Source of the DNA: Bacteroidales bacterium
Lineage (GTDB): Bacteria > Bacteroidota > Bacteroidia > Bacteroidales > UBA7960
Length of the DNA: 21,792 nt
NCBI GenBank assembly: GCA_003557965.1
Contig: PWND01000201.1
Location: 1-21,792, forward strand
Reading direction: 5' to 3'
Positions 1 through 6,490 of this stretch are shown piece by piece. Below the pieces are notes generated by a model. That model saw only the letters and a list, made by a program, of their open reading frames with translations, searched no databases and was not told the DNA's origin. Position numbers and translations under genes: made by a program. Numbering within the stretch: position 1 is the first letter of the stretch; each line of letters starts with the position of its first letter.

Positions 1-347
1 TCAATAAAAATTGGCTTCGCTTTTTCGGCAGCATGCTCTGCCGCACGGTTCAACTCCAGGACAAAGTCTTCAACCAACGACTCCATGCCTATACTTATCA
101 GGTAATTTTTCGCCCTTGTTGCCTCTGAAGGAAAAGGAATTTTTATTATTTCGTGCAAATAATAACCGTTTAGGGCATTTGCTAAAGTAACTGAATTGTT
201 TGTCCCTACTTTTAAAGCTTCTTTTAAACCCTCTGCAACCTCTTCCTCAGTTAGCCCAAGGTCTATATCCAGCTCGTCACAAGATGTGGTTAGTGAGCCT
301 GCAAGGAAACTTAGTATGAATGAAAAAAGAATAATTTTTGCTCTCAT
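1..347 (-). CDS. DUF4197 family lipoprotein, C-terminus cut by window edge
   Basis: Partial gene: the 5' end is intact and 115 codons are readable before the left edge. Residues 1-22 form a lipoprotein signal ending TTSC, so Cys23 would be acylated and the protein anchored in the envelope. After the acidic stretch DELDID, the sequence reads GLKEALKVGTNNSV, then IKIPFPSEA, then NRAAEHAAEKAKPIF, which matches my recollection of the DUF4197 family (about 220-240 residues), so roughly half is missing. The ATG at 347 opens directly into the signal peptide. A TAnnTTTG box lies at 388-381, about 35 bases upstream. The molecular role of DUF4197 is unknown to me. Family assignment is fairly secure and is based on the conserved N-terminal half only. 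Confidence 0.8.
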   Translation of the reverse strand, partial: MRAKIILFSFILSFLAGSLTTSCDELDIDLGLTEEEVAEGLKEALKVGTNNSVTLANALNGYYLHEIIKIPFPSEATRAKNYLISIGMESLVEDFVLELNRAAEHAAEKAKPIFI

Positions 348-380
348 GTTTATAAAAATTGAATCATATTTTACCATTAC

Positions 381-388
381 CAAAAATA
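381..388 (-). promoter_or_regulatory. Possible -7 box of the DUF4197 gene
   Basis: Read on the minus strand the bases are TATTTTTG, matching the Bacteroidota -7 consensus TAnnTTTG. It lies 33 bases upstream of the ATG. No TTG -33 element is visible at the expected distance, so the call is weak. Confidence 0.35.
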
Positions 389-450
389 CAAATAATATTT
401 GATTTTATGGTTGTTTTTACATTATTTGAAAATGATTTAATTAAACTTCT

Positions 451-500
451 GCCCACTCCGAAAAGTCTTTTTACCCCTAAATCCCCTAAAGGAGATTTGT
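451..500. repeat. Probable dispersed intergenic repeat with CCCCTAAA tandem
   Basis: The octamer CCCCTAAA occurs twice, at 474-481 and 483-490, separated by one T. The second copy lies in an imperfect hairpin, ATCCCC-TAAA-GGAGAT (481-496). The preceding part (451-470) reads GCCCACTCCGAAAAGTCTTT. From memory, elements of this kind (GGGGATTTAGGGG followed by a conserved AAAGACTTTTCGGAGTGGGC) recur in intergenic DNA of many Bacteroidota. There is only one copy in this window, so repeat status is inferred and not shown here. Confidence 0.45.
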
Positions 501-610
501 AAAACAATAGTGCAATTTACGAAGATTCTTAAGCTGATCTTGTTTAAACAGCCTTGTATTTCTAAAACACAAATGTAAATATCTACATATGTAAACAAAA
601 ACTTAATTGT

Positions 611-644
611 TTTGTTAATTGTAAGGTATATCGAGTTATATTTG
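611..644 (+). promoter_or_regulatory. Promoter of the thioredoxin operon
   Basis: TTTG at 611-614 and TATATTTG at 637-644 are 22 bases apart. They match the Bacteroidota TTTG / TAnnTTTG pattern, with spacing at the longer end of the usual range. Transcription would start near 650, giving a leader of about 40 bases to the ATG at 693. Confidence 0.5.
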
Positions 645-692
645 CAATTTCTTATCGTAAATTTTTTAATAACATAAAGAATAAATTCAAGA

Positions 693-1136
693 ATGGGGAA
701 AAAAATTATAACAGGTATATTGGTATTTGCAGCAATATATATTCTATTATTGATATGGCCTGCCAAGGAAAGTGAGCAGGTTGAAGAAGCCGGGAGTTAT
801 GATATTAATCTGGATTTATCCGAAATGCCGGTTGAGTTGAATAGCAGGAATTTTGCTTTAGCAATTGATACCGGTTTAGTATTGGTTGATTTTTGGGCTG
901 AATGGTGTCGTCCGTGTCATATACAGAAGCCAATAATTGAAGACTTATCTACTGAGGTAAGTGATTGGGCAATAGTTGCGAAAGTAAATATTGACAACTA
1001 TCCGGATATAGCGCAAAGGTATGGAGTTAGGAGCATCCCGGCATTGTTAATTTTTAATAATGGGAAGCTTGTAAACAGGTTTTCCGGTATTCAGCAGAAA
1101 GATATTCTTATTGCTGCTTTAGAAGAATTCAAATAA
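693..1136 (+). CDS. Membrane-anchored thioredoxin-like protein (WCRPC)
   Basis: 147 residues. Residues 5-21 are a single hydrophobic helix after MGKK, so the thioredoxin domain (about 48-147) should be tethered on the periplasmic face. The active site WCRPC lies at 71-75, preceded by VDFWAE. The cis-proline loop SIP is at 114-116, so both hallmarks of a working thioredoxin fold are present. Arg replaces the Gly of the classical CGPC, which usually shifts the redox potential; the direction cannot be told from sequence. First gene of a three-gene run: a soluble thioredoxin follows after 26 bases. No signal-peptidase site is obvious, so I infer an uncleaved anchor. The substrate is unknown. Confidence 0.85.
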   Translation: MGKKIITGILVFAAIYILLLIWPAKESEQVEEAGSYDINLDLSEMPVELNSRNFALAIDTGLVLVDFWAEWCRPCHIQKPIIEDLSTEVSDWAIVAKVNIDNYPDIAQRYGVRSIPALLIFNNGKLVNRFSGIQQKDILIAALEEFK

Positions 1137-1162
1137 TTACAAACAATAAAAATTTAAATAAA

Positions 1163-1519
1163 ATGGTTACTTATTTAACAAAAGAAACATTCAAAGAAAA
1201 AGTTTTTGATTTTGAAAAAAACAAGGAGTGGAAATTTGCGGGTGACAAGCCTGCAATAATAGATTTTTACGCAGATTGGTGTGGCCCTTGCAAGATGCTG
1301 TCACCAATATTGGATGAACTCAGCAAAGAGTATGATGGCAAGGTTGATATTTTCAAAGTTGATACTGAAAAAGAACAGGAACTCGCTCATGTTTTCGGGA
1401 TCCGGAGCATTCCTTCGATCTTATTTGTTCCTCAGGCAGGGGAGCCGCAAATGGCTGCAGGTGCATTGCCCAAAGAGTCATTAAAAAAGGCTATTGAAGA
1501 TGTTTTGGGTGTTAAGTAA
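1163..1519 (+). CDS. trxA: Thioredoxin
   Basis: 118 residues, normal length for thioredoxin, with no signal peptide, so cytoplasmic. The dithiol active site WCGPC is at 39-43 in the classical context DFYADWCGPCKM, and the cis-proline is Pro84 in SIP. It should reduce protein disulfides, normally recycled by thioredoxin reductase, which is not in this window. Second gene of the operon, 26 bases after the anchored thioredoxin and 33 bases before the DUF6132 gene. The N-terminus is slightly longer than E. coli TrxA, with a charged insertion (FEKNKEWKFAGDK) before the first core strand. Whether it is the main cellular thioredoxin or dedicated to this operon cannot be seen. Confidence 0.92.
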   Translation: MVTYLTKETFKEKVFDFEKNKEWKFAGDKPAIIDFYADWCGPCKMLSPILDELSKEYDGKVDIFKVDTEKEQELAHVFGIRSIPSILFVPQAGEPQMAAGALPKESLKKAIEDVLGVK

Positions 1520-1552
1520 TGTTTAAGTAAAAACAGATTAATTCATATTTTT

Positions 1553-1813
1553 ATGGAAAACAAAACAGAAGAAAAAGCAAAGCCCGGGAAAAAAAAGCTT
1601 TCCCGGGTTGTTTTGGATAAAAAGCCATATTATATAATAGTTGCGTTATTCGTATTTGCAGGAATGGGCCTTGGATACTTGTATTATTCGCAGATTGCAT
1701 GTACAACTGGAGCTTGTAGTTTGCAATCCAGCCCTTACTTCAGCATATTGTGGGGAGGCCTGCTGGGCTACTTAATACCGGATTTATTTGTAAAAAAGAA
1801 AGCTGCATCATGA
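1553..1813 (+). CDS. DUF6132 family small membrane protein with Cys pair
   Basis: 86 residues. A lysine-rich cytoplasmic N-terminus (1-25) precedes helix 1 (about 26-45), a short loop with ACTTGAC (Cys50 and Cys55) and a second hydrophobic segment (about 63-79) ending in KKK. The positive-inside rule places both ends in the cytoplasm and the Cys pair outside. The arrangement of Cys-T-G-x-Cys, then SSPYFS, then a GG-containing second helix fits DUF6132 as I remember it. It ends the thioredoxin operon, so a role in membrane thiol or sulfur chemistry is plausible but inferred. The stop codon is separated by one base from the stop of the convergent permease gene. Confidence 0.75.
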   Translation: MENKTEEKAKPGKKKLSRVVLDKKPYYIIVALFVFAGMGLGYLYYSQIACTTGACSLQSSPYFSILWGGLLGYLIPDLFVKKKAAS

Positions 1814-1814
1814 A

Positions 1815-2894
1815 CTACTTTGGTGCTCTAAATATCAGGTAAGCACCAATTGCAGCGAAAACAAAGTTTGGCAACCATAAAGACAGCCATGCCGGCATAT
1901 TACCATTTGTGGCAAACGTAGTTGTAATCTGCATAAATAAAATAAAGGAAAAGCTCATAGCAATACCGGCGCCCAGATGCAAGCCGGTTCCGCCTTTAAC
2001 TTTTCTTGACGAAAGTGCAAAACCAATAATAGTAAGTACTAAAGTTGAAAAAGGGAATGCTATTCGTCTGTGTTTTTCTACAAGATAGAATTTTATATTA
2101 TCTGAGCCTTTTATTCTTTCTCTTTCAATAAAATCATTCAAAGCTCTGAAATTCATTGTTTCCATATCGCTTATGCTATGCATAAAGTCAGAAGGGCGAA
2201 AATCAAGCACGGTATCAAGCCTTCTGCCGGAATAAAGCTTTTCTTTCAGTCCGTTAATTTCCCTGATATTATAGTTGTTAAGCCCCCATTTTTCTTCTTC
2301 CTCGTACCACCTTGCTGTTTCTGCATGCATTTTATATATAAGATCACCATCATGCTTTTTTTCTAATGAAAAGTTATATCCTGTATTATTTCTTTCATTA
2401 TAAGATTCGAGATAAATAAATGTCCCTGGTTGTATTTGTAAATGAATGTTTCTTTCTCTGAAACGTATGGTGCGTCTTATATATTCGGCTTCAAAATCGA
2501 GCCTTCTTGCATTAGCATCAGGTATCAAAAAGTTAGATAAATATATTGATAAGAAAGAAAGGAATATTGCAGATATTATGTAAGGTACAAGCATTCTTTT
2601 AAAGCTTATGCCATTACTTAAAATAGCTATTATCTCAGTATTGAAGGCCATCCTGCTTGTAAAAAAGATGACGGCAATAAATGTGAAAAGAGGGCTGAAA
2701 AGATTTATAAAATAAGGAATAAAGTTCAGGTAATAAACAAATAATATTTTTCTTAATGGTGCCTGGTTTTCAATAAAATCATCAATTCTTTCTGAAATGT
2801 CGAAAATGATTACAATTAAAATAATTAATGCAATTGCATAGAAGAAGGTTCCAAGGAATTTCCGAATTATGTATCTGTCTATAATTGTAAGCAT
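1815..2894 (-). CDS. LptF/LptG (YjgP/YjgQ) family permease
   Basis: 359 residues, normal for the family. It opens with LTIIDRYIIRKFLGTFF, the amphipathic N-terminus typical of LptG. Transmembrane helices lie at about 14-32, 54-80 and 102-124. A large periplasmic beta-jellyroll-like region (about 130-270) follows, then three helices at about 278-295, 306-326 and 335-355. In the LptB2FG exporter these subunits pull lipopolysaccharide from the inner membrane to the LptC-A-D bridge. The jellyroll and helix order do not tell LptF from LptG, so no symbol is given. It lies 37 bases downstream of tgt on the same strand, a pairing I associate with Bacteroidota, and is probably cotranscribed. It ends one base from the convergent DUF6132 gene. 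Confidence 0.88.
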   Translation of the reverse strand: MLTIIDRYIIRKFLGTFFYAIALIILIVIIFDISERIDDFIENQAPLRKILFVYYLNFIPYFINLFSPLFTFIAVIFFTSRMAFNTEIIAILSNGISFKRMLVPYIISAIFLSFLSIYLSNFLIPDANARRLDFEAEYIRRTIRFRERNIHLQIQPGTFIYLESYNERNNTGYNFSLEKKHDGDLIYKMHAETARWYEEEEKWGLNNYNIREINGLKEKLYSGRRLDTVLDFRPSDFMHSISDMETMNFRALNDFIERERIKGSDNIKFYLVEKHRRIAFPFSTLVLTIIGFALSSRKVKGGTGLHLGAGIAMSFSFILFMQITTTFATNGNMPAWLSLWLPNFVFAAIGAYLIFRAPK

Positions 2895-2931
2895 TATGCT
2901 GTGAGTATAATTTTATGCAAAATTACTCAAA

Positions 2932-4062
2932 TTACAATCTTTGTGAAACTTTTACTGTCATTTGATTTTTCCAGGATGCAAATACTCCTTCTTTGATTTT
3001 TTCTCTTGCTTGTTTTACAATCCATATATAAAAACTGAGATTATGTATTGTTGCAATAATGGCAGCCAACATTTCATTAGCAGAAAATAAATGCCTTAAA
3101 TATGCTTTGGTGTACAAAGAATCAACAAAAGCTTCTCCATATGGGTCAATCGGGGAGAAGTCATCTTGCCATTTTTTATTTTTGATATTAATGATGCCAT
3201 CACATGTAAAAAGCATTCCGTTCCTGGCATTTCTTGTAGGCATAACGCAATCAAACATATCAATGCCGAGAGAAATACATTCAAGGATGTTTGCAGGTGT
3301 TCCTACACCCATAAGGTATCTTGGGCGTGTTTTTGGTAAAATATTGCAGCAAACGTCCGTCATTTCATACATAATTTCAGTTGGTTCACCAACTGATAAT
3401 CCTCCAATAGCATTACCTTCCCTGTTTTGTGAACTTATAAATTCTGATGACTTTATTCGTAAATCTTTAAAAGTGCTTCCCTGTACAATGGGGAAAAGCG
3501 TTTGAGAGTAGCCATACAGATTGGCTGTATTGTCGAAATGCCGGCAGCAACGCTTAAGCCATTGATGTGTTAGCTCCATTGAGTTTTGTGCATAATCAAA
3601 TTCACAGGGGTATGGTGTACACTCGTCAAATGCCATAATTATATCAGCTCCAATTATTCTTTGAGTATCCATAACATTTTCGGGGGTAAAAAAATGTCTG
3701 GAACCATCAATGTGTGATTGAAATTCAACACCATCCTGCTTAAGCTTTCTTCTGTGTGCAAGAGAATACACCTGGTATCCTCCACTATCAGTTAAAATAG
3801 GCCTGTCCCAGCTATTAAACTTATGAAGGCCACCCGCTTTTTTTATTATTTCAGTACCCGGCCTTAGGTAAAGGTGATAAGTATTTCCTAAAATTATTTC
3901 TGCATTTACTGCCTCTTTAAGGTCTTTATTGTGAATAGCTTTTACAGTGCCGGCAGTTCCCACAGGCATAAATACAGGTGTGTTAATTTCTCCGTGATCC
4001 GTTATTATTTTTCCGCATCTGCCTTGAGAATAACGGTCTTCTGATGATATCTTAAATTCCAT
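2932..4062 (-). CDS. tgt: tRNA-guanine transglycosylase (queuine tRNA-ribosyltransferase)
   Basis: 376 residues, full length. It exchanges guanine-34 in GUN-anticodon tRNAs for preQ1, the first tRNA-level step of queuosine synthesis. Visible hallmarks: PVFMPVGTAGTVK near the start; TDSGGYQ with Asp92, the presumed base-binding and proton-accepting aspartate; FDECTPYP (145-152); PIVQG (191-195); GGLSVGE (220-226); and the nucleophile context MFDCVMPTRNARNG with Asp271. The C-terminal zinc site is unusual: where E. coli Tgt has C-x-C-x2-C, residues 309-314 read GEAFVD, with no cysteine, although the distal histidine (His340 in TIHNL) remains. I recall the same replacement in other Bacteroidota Tgt proteins, so it is probably a lineage trait and not decay. 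Confidence 0.95.
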   Translation of the reverse strand: MEFKISSEDRYSQGRCGKIITDHGEINTPVFMPVGTAGTVKAIHNKDLKEAVNAEIILGNTYHLYLRPGTEIIKKAGGLHKFNSWDRPILTDSGGYQVYSLAHRRKLKQDGVEFQSHIDGSRHFFTPENVMDTQRIIGADIIMAFDECTPYPCEFDYAQNSMELTHQWLKRCCRHFDNTANLYGYSQTLFPIVQGSTFKDLRIKSSEFISSQNREGNAIGGLSVGEPTEIMYEMTDVCCNILPKTRPRYLMGVGTPANILECISLGIDMFDCVMPTRNARNGMLFTCDGIINIKNKKWQDDFSPIDPYGEAFVDSLYTKAYLRHLFSANEMLAAIIATIHNLSFYIWIVKQAREKIKEGVFASWKNQMTVKVSQRL

Positions 4063-4080
4063 TAAAACTTATAATTTTTT

Positions 4081-4088
4081 CAAAGATA
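4081..4088 (-). promoter_or_regulatory. Possible -7 box for the tgt operon
   Basis: On the minus strand the bases read TATCTTTG, matching TAnnTTTG, 18 bases upstream of the tgt ATG. No good TTG -33 element is found at the usual distance. The leader would be about 10 bases. Confidence 0.35.
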
Positions 4089-4111
4089 GAATATAATCGC
4101 AAAGATTATGG

Positions 4112-4119
4112 TAATTTTG
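4112..4119 (+). promoter_or_regulatory. Possible -7 box for the glycosyltransferase gene
   Basis: TAATTTTG matches TAnnTTTG and lies 29 bases upstream of the ATG at 4149, back to back with the leftward box of tgt. The -33 element is not clear. Confidence 0.4.
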
Positions 4120-4148
4120 CAGTTTTAAAATTATATAGCTTTTTAGAT

Positions 4149-5297
4149 ATGTTGACTTGTTACACTTTAAGTTTTAGTTTTGAAACTATTGTTTTTGCAC
4201 TGTTTGTACTGTTTGCCTTAATACAACTTTTTTACTTTTTATATTATTTTGCACGTTTTGCTTTTTATAAGCACGAAAAAACAGAACACAAAGATGGTCT
4301 TAATCCGGTATCGGTTGTTATATGTGCAAAAAATGAATTTGATAACCTTAAGGAAAATCTGCCGGTTATTCTTGAGCAAAAATATAAAGATTTTGAAGTT
4401 ATTGTTGTTAATGACTTTTCTGACGATGATAGCGTACATTTGCTGAATAACCTTAAAGAAAAGTATTCACATCTGAAGGTTGTAACATTAAGAGAAAATG
4501 TTAATTTTTTCGCTGGCAAAAAGCTTGCTTTGGCTGTTGGAATAAAGTCAGCAAAAAATGACTTGGTGCTTCTTACGGATGCTGACTGTAAGCCATCAAG
4601 CCCATACTGGATACAAAATATGCAAAAGCATTTTGATAACGGTGCTGAAATTACTTTAGGCTATAGTGGCTATTACAAACGTCCGGGGCTGCTAAATGCT
4701 CTTATACGGTTTGATACTATTACAATAGCAATGCAGTATTTTTCATATGCACTTGCAGGAAATCCATACATGGGTGTTGGCCGGAACCTGGCTTACAAGA
4801 AGTCGCTTTTTATTAAAGCTAAAGGCTTTACATCCCACTATAAAGTTAGCTCCGGCGATGACGACTTATTTATAAATCAAACTGCAAATAAAGAAAATAC
4901 CTGTATAGAAATTTCAGATGGCAGTTTTACATACTCAAAGCCCAAAGCAAAATTTTCAAGTTGGTTTTTTCAAAAGAAAAGACATCTTTCAACAGCAAAG
5001 TTTTATAAAGCCATTCATAAGCTCAGGCTGATGTTGTATTCAATAAGCCAGTTTTTATTTTTTGCCGCTTTTATTACATTAGTTGTTATATCTAAGGAAA
5101 TATTATTGCTAATTTTGTCTTCAGGAATATTTTTATTAAGATGGATGCTTTTATTACTTTTGTATAATAAAGTAGAGCAAAAGCTCAAAGAATCAAAATT
5201 ATTTTTATATTCGCCATTGTTTGAATTAGTATTTTTGTTCTTGAACCCTGTATTTCTTATTTCAAATTTGCTTTTTAAAAAGAATAAATGGAAATAA
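4149..5297 (+). CDS. Membrane glycosyltransferase, family 2
   Basis: 382 residues. One N-terminal helix (about 12-36), a cytoplasmic GT-A catalytic domain (about 52-285) and three C-terminal helices (about 296-316, 317-338, 356-376). Catalytic landmarks are VSVVICAKNE at the nucleotide-binding start, VVNDFSDDD (87-94), the metal-binding DxD as DAD (144-146), GDDD (236-239, the acceptor-side acid) and KKRHLST (277-282), which stands where processive enzymes carry a QxxRW-type motif. This layout fits a polyprenyl-linked or glycolipid sugar transferase at the inner membrane; the sugar donor and acceptor cannot be read from sequence. The last 10 bases overlap the start of the sigma-factor gene, so the two are translationally coupled. 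Confidence 0.85.
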   Translation: MLTCYTLSFSFETIVFALFVLFALIQLFYFLYYFARFAFYKHEKTEHKDGLNPVSVVICAKNEFDNLKENLPVILEQKYKDFEVIVVNDFSDDDSVHLLNNLKEKYSHLKVVTLRENVNFFAGKKLALAVGIKSAKNDLVLLTDADCKPSSPYWIQNMQKHFDNGAEITLGYSGYYKRPGLLNALIRFDTITIAMQYFSYALAGNPYMGVGRNLAYKKSLFIKAKGFTSHYKVSSGDDDLFINQTANKENTCIEISDGSFTYSKPKAKFSSWFFQKKRHLSTAKFYKAIHKLRLMLYSISQFLFFAAFITLVVISKEILLLILSSGIFLLRWMLLLLLYNKVEQKLKESKLFLYSPLFELVFLFLNPVFLISNLLFKKNKWK

Positions 5298-5893
5298 ACG
5301 CAAACCTAACAGATAAAGCAAAAAGAGACCTTATTTTGGTAAAAGATGCTGTTGAAAATGGCAGCCAAAAAGCTTTTGCTGAACTCATGGGATTATACAG
5401 GGATACAATATATTTTATGCTTTTAAAAATGACTGGCCACCCGGAAGATGCTGAAGACCTTACCGTAGAAGCATTTGGGAAAGCGTTTAAAAATATTTCA
5501 CAATATACACCCAACTATGCTTTTAGTACGTGGTTGTTCAAAATAGCCTCAAACAATTGCATAGACCACATGCGGAAAAAGAAGAAAAACGTTTTAATTC
5601 AAGATAATAACGAAGAAATTAACGACTCCACAAGTGTGAAAAATCTATCATCAGATACTTCTGACCCGGAAGAAAATATGATTAGGTCACAGAAGATTAA
5701 ACTGATGAGAGAAGTAGTTGAAAAACTTAAGCCTCGATACAGATTACTTGTAGAACTTAGATATTTTAAGGAGTTTTCTTATGAAGAAATAAGTGAAGAA
5801 CTTGATCTGCCATTAGGAACTGTTAAGGCCCAGCTTTATAGAGCAAGAGAGTTTCTTTTTAATATCCTTAAAAATTCACAGGAAAACATATAA
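5288..5893 (+). CDS. RNA polymerase sigma factor, ECF/sigma-70 family
   Basis: 201 residues with only regions 2 and 4, the ECF layout. Region 2 (about 28-100) contains HPEDAEDLTVEAFGKAF and the -10 recognition helix FSTWLFKIASNNCIDHMRKKKK. A polar, acidic linker (about 102-133) follows. Region 4 (about 140-195) has ELRYFKEFSYEEISEEL, then LPLGTVKAQLYRAREFL, the -35-binding helix-turn-helix. The start is fixed by the 10-base overlap with the preceding glycosyltransferase. No anti-sigma factor is adjacent: the next gene encodes a secreted protein without a transmembrane or zinc anti-sigma motif. Control by abundance or by an unlinked regulator is therefore likely, by inference. Confidence 0.92.
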   Translation: MEINANLTDKAKRDLILVKDAVENGSQKAFAELMGLYRDTIYFMLLKMTGHPEDAEDLTVEAFGKAFKNISQYTPNYAFSTWLFKIASNNCIDHMRKKKKNVLIQDNNEEINDSTSVKNLSSDTSDPEENMIRSQKIKLMREVVEKLKPRYRLLVELRYFKEFSYEEISEELDLPLGTVKAQLYRAREFLFNILKNSQENI

Positions 5894-5985
5894 TATGCCA
5901 TATTTTTAAATTATTGGCTAACCATTATATCTGATTTTTTAACTATAAAAAATTATTAGATTATTTTACTAAACCCTATAAAGCG

Positions 5986-6408
5986 ATGAGAAAAACAGTA
6001 AAGATTATTATAATTTCATTCCTGGTTATTATGGCAACCGGTAGTGAGGCGTTTTCTCAACTTCGTTTCTCGGCACACGACAAAGAAAAAGGGCTGGAAA
6101 TAGATAAAAGATGGCGCAGAAGCAAACTTTTTAATAAACAAAGTGATGCAATTCTTGTTTTAAAAATAACCAATACTCTTGACCATGCTGTTGAAGCAAA
6201 AATCTCTATTGGTTTTTACAAAAAAGGAATTTTAGAGTATATCAGTGAGGAACAAACTATTTGTTTTGAACCCGGACAAACAAAAAGAGGTGGTAAGGAT
6301 AATTTAAGATTTGTAGCAGAAGAGATCTCAATAGCAGATACTCGTGAAGAGGATTTTTTATGGGACTTTGCAAAGCTCGAAGTGATTAGAGTTGATAAAT
6401 GTGATTAA
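5986..6408 (+). CDS. Secreted protein of unknown function
   Basis: 140 residues. A signal peptide (MRKTVK, then a hydrophobic run to about 20) probably ends at Ser24, giving a mature N-terminus Gln25 as is common in Bacteroidota. The mature part begins basic (DKRWRRSKLFNK) and continues with short alternating hydrophobic stretches (AILVLKITNTL, AKISIGFYKKGIL), suggesting a small immunoglobulin-like or beta-sandwich fold. Two cysteines (in QTICFE and the C-terminal KCD) could form a disulfide. I do not recognise a family. It stands alone between the sigma-factor gene (92-base gap) and urocanate hydratase (82-base gap), both on the same strand; no promoter of the usual form was found in front of it. 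Confidence 0.7.
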   Translation: MRKTVKIIIISFLVIMATGSEAFSQLRFSAHDKEKGLEIDKRWRRSKLFNKQSDAILVLKITNTLDHAVEAKISIGFYKKGILEYISEEQTICFEPGQTKRGGKDNLRFVAEEISIADTREEDFLWDFAKLEVIRVDKCD

Positions 6409-6412
6409 TTTT

Positions 6413-6448
6413 TTTGTTAAAAAACCGGCTGAAAAAATATTAAATTTG
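6413..6448 (+). promoter_or_regulatory. Possible promoter of hutU
   Basis: TTTG at 6413-6416 and TAAATTTG at 6441-6448 match the Bacteroidota pattern, but the 24-base spacing is slightly long. Transcription from near 6455 would give a leader of about 36 bases. Confidence 0.35.
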
Positions 6449-6490
6449 TTCTCATTTTATAAACAAAGATTATAACTGTAAAATAATAAA

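Larger units (their letters stand above)
348..692. other. Divergent intergenic region
   Basis: A 345-base AT-rich region between the DUF4197 gene (leftward) and the thioredoxin operon (rightward). It holds a possible leftward promoter box (381-388), a probable dispersed repeat (451-500), two 10-base palindromes (541-550 and 584-593) and a rightward promoter (611-644). The only open frame here, on the minus strand from 766, crosses the repeat and the start of the thioredoxin gene, has no family resemblance and is not counted as a gene. Confidence 0.7.

Noticed and set aside
437..766. Minus-strand open frame of 109 codons upstream of the thioredoxin operon
   Set aside because: It runs over the repeat, the promoter and the start of the thioredoxin gene, has no family resemblance and no upstream signal.
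3059..3505. 148-codon plus-strand open frame
   Set aside because: It lies entirely antisense to tgt, whose protein is complete and conserved.
5886..5910. ATATGCCATAT followed by T-rich sequence as a terminator after the sigma-factor gene
   Set aside because: The stem is AT-only with almost no loop, too weak for an intrinsic terminator.
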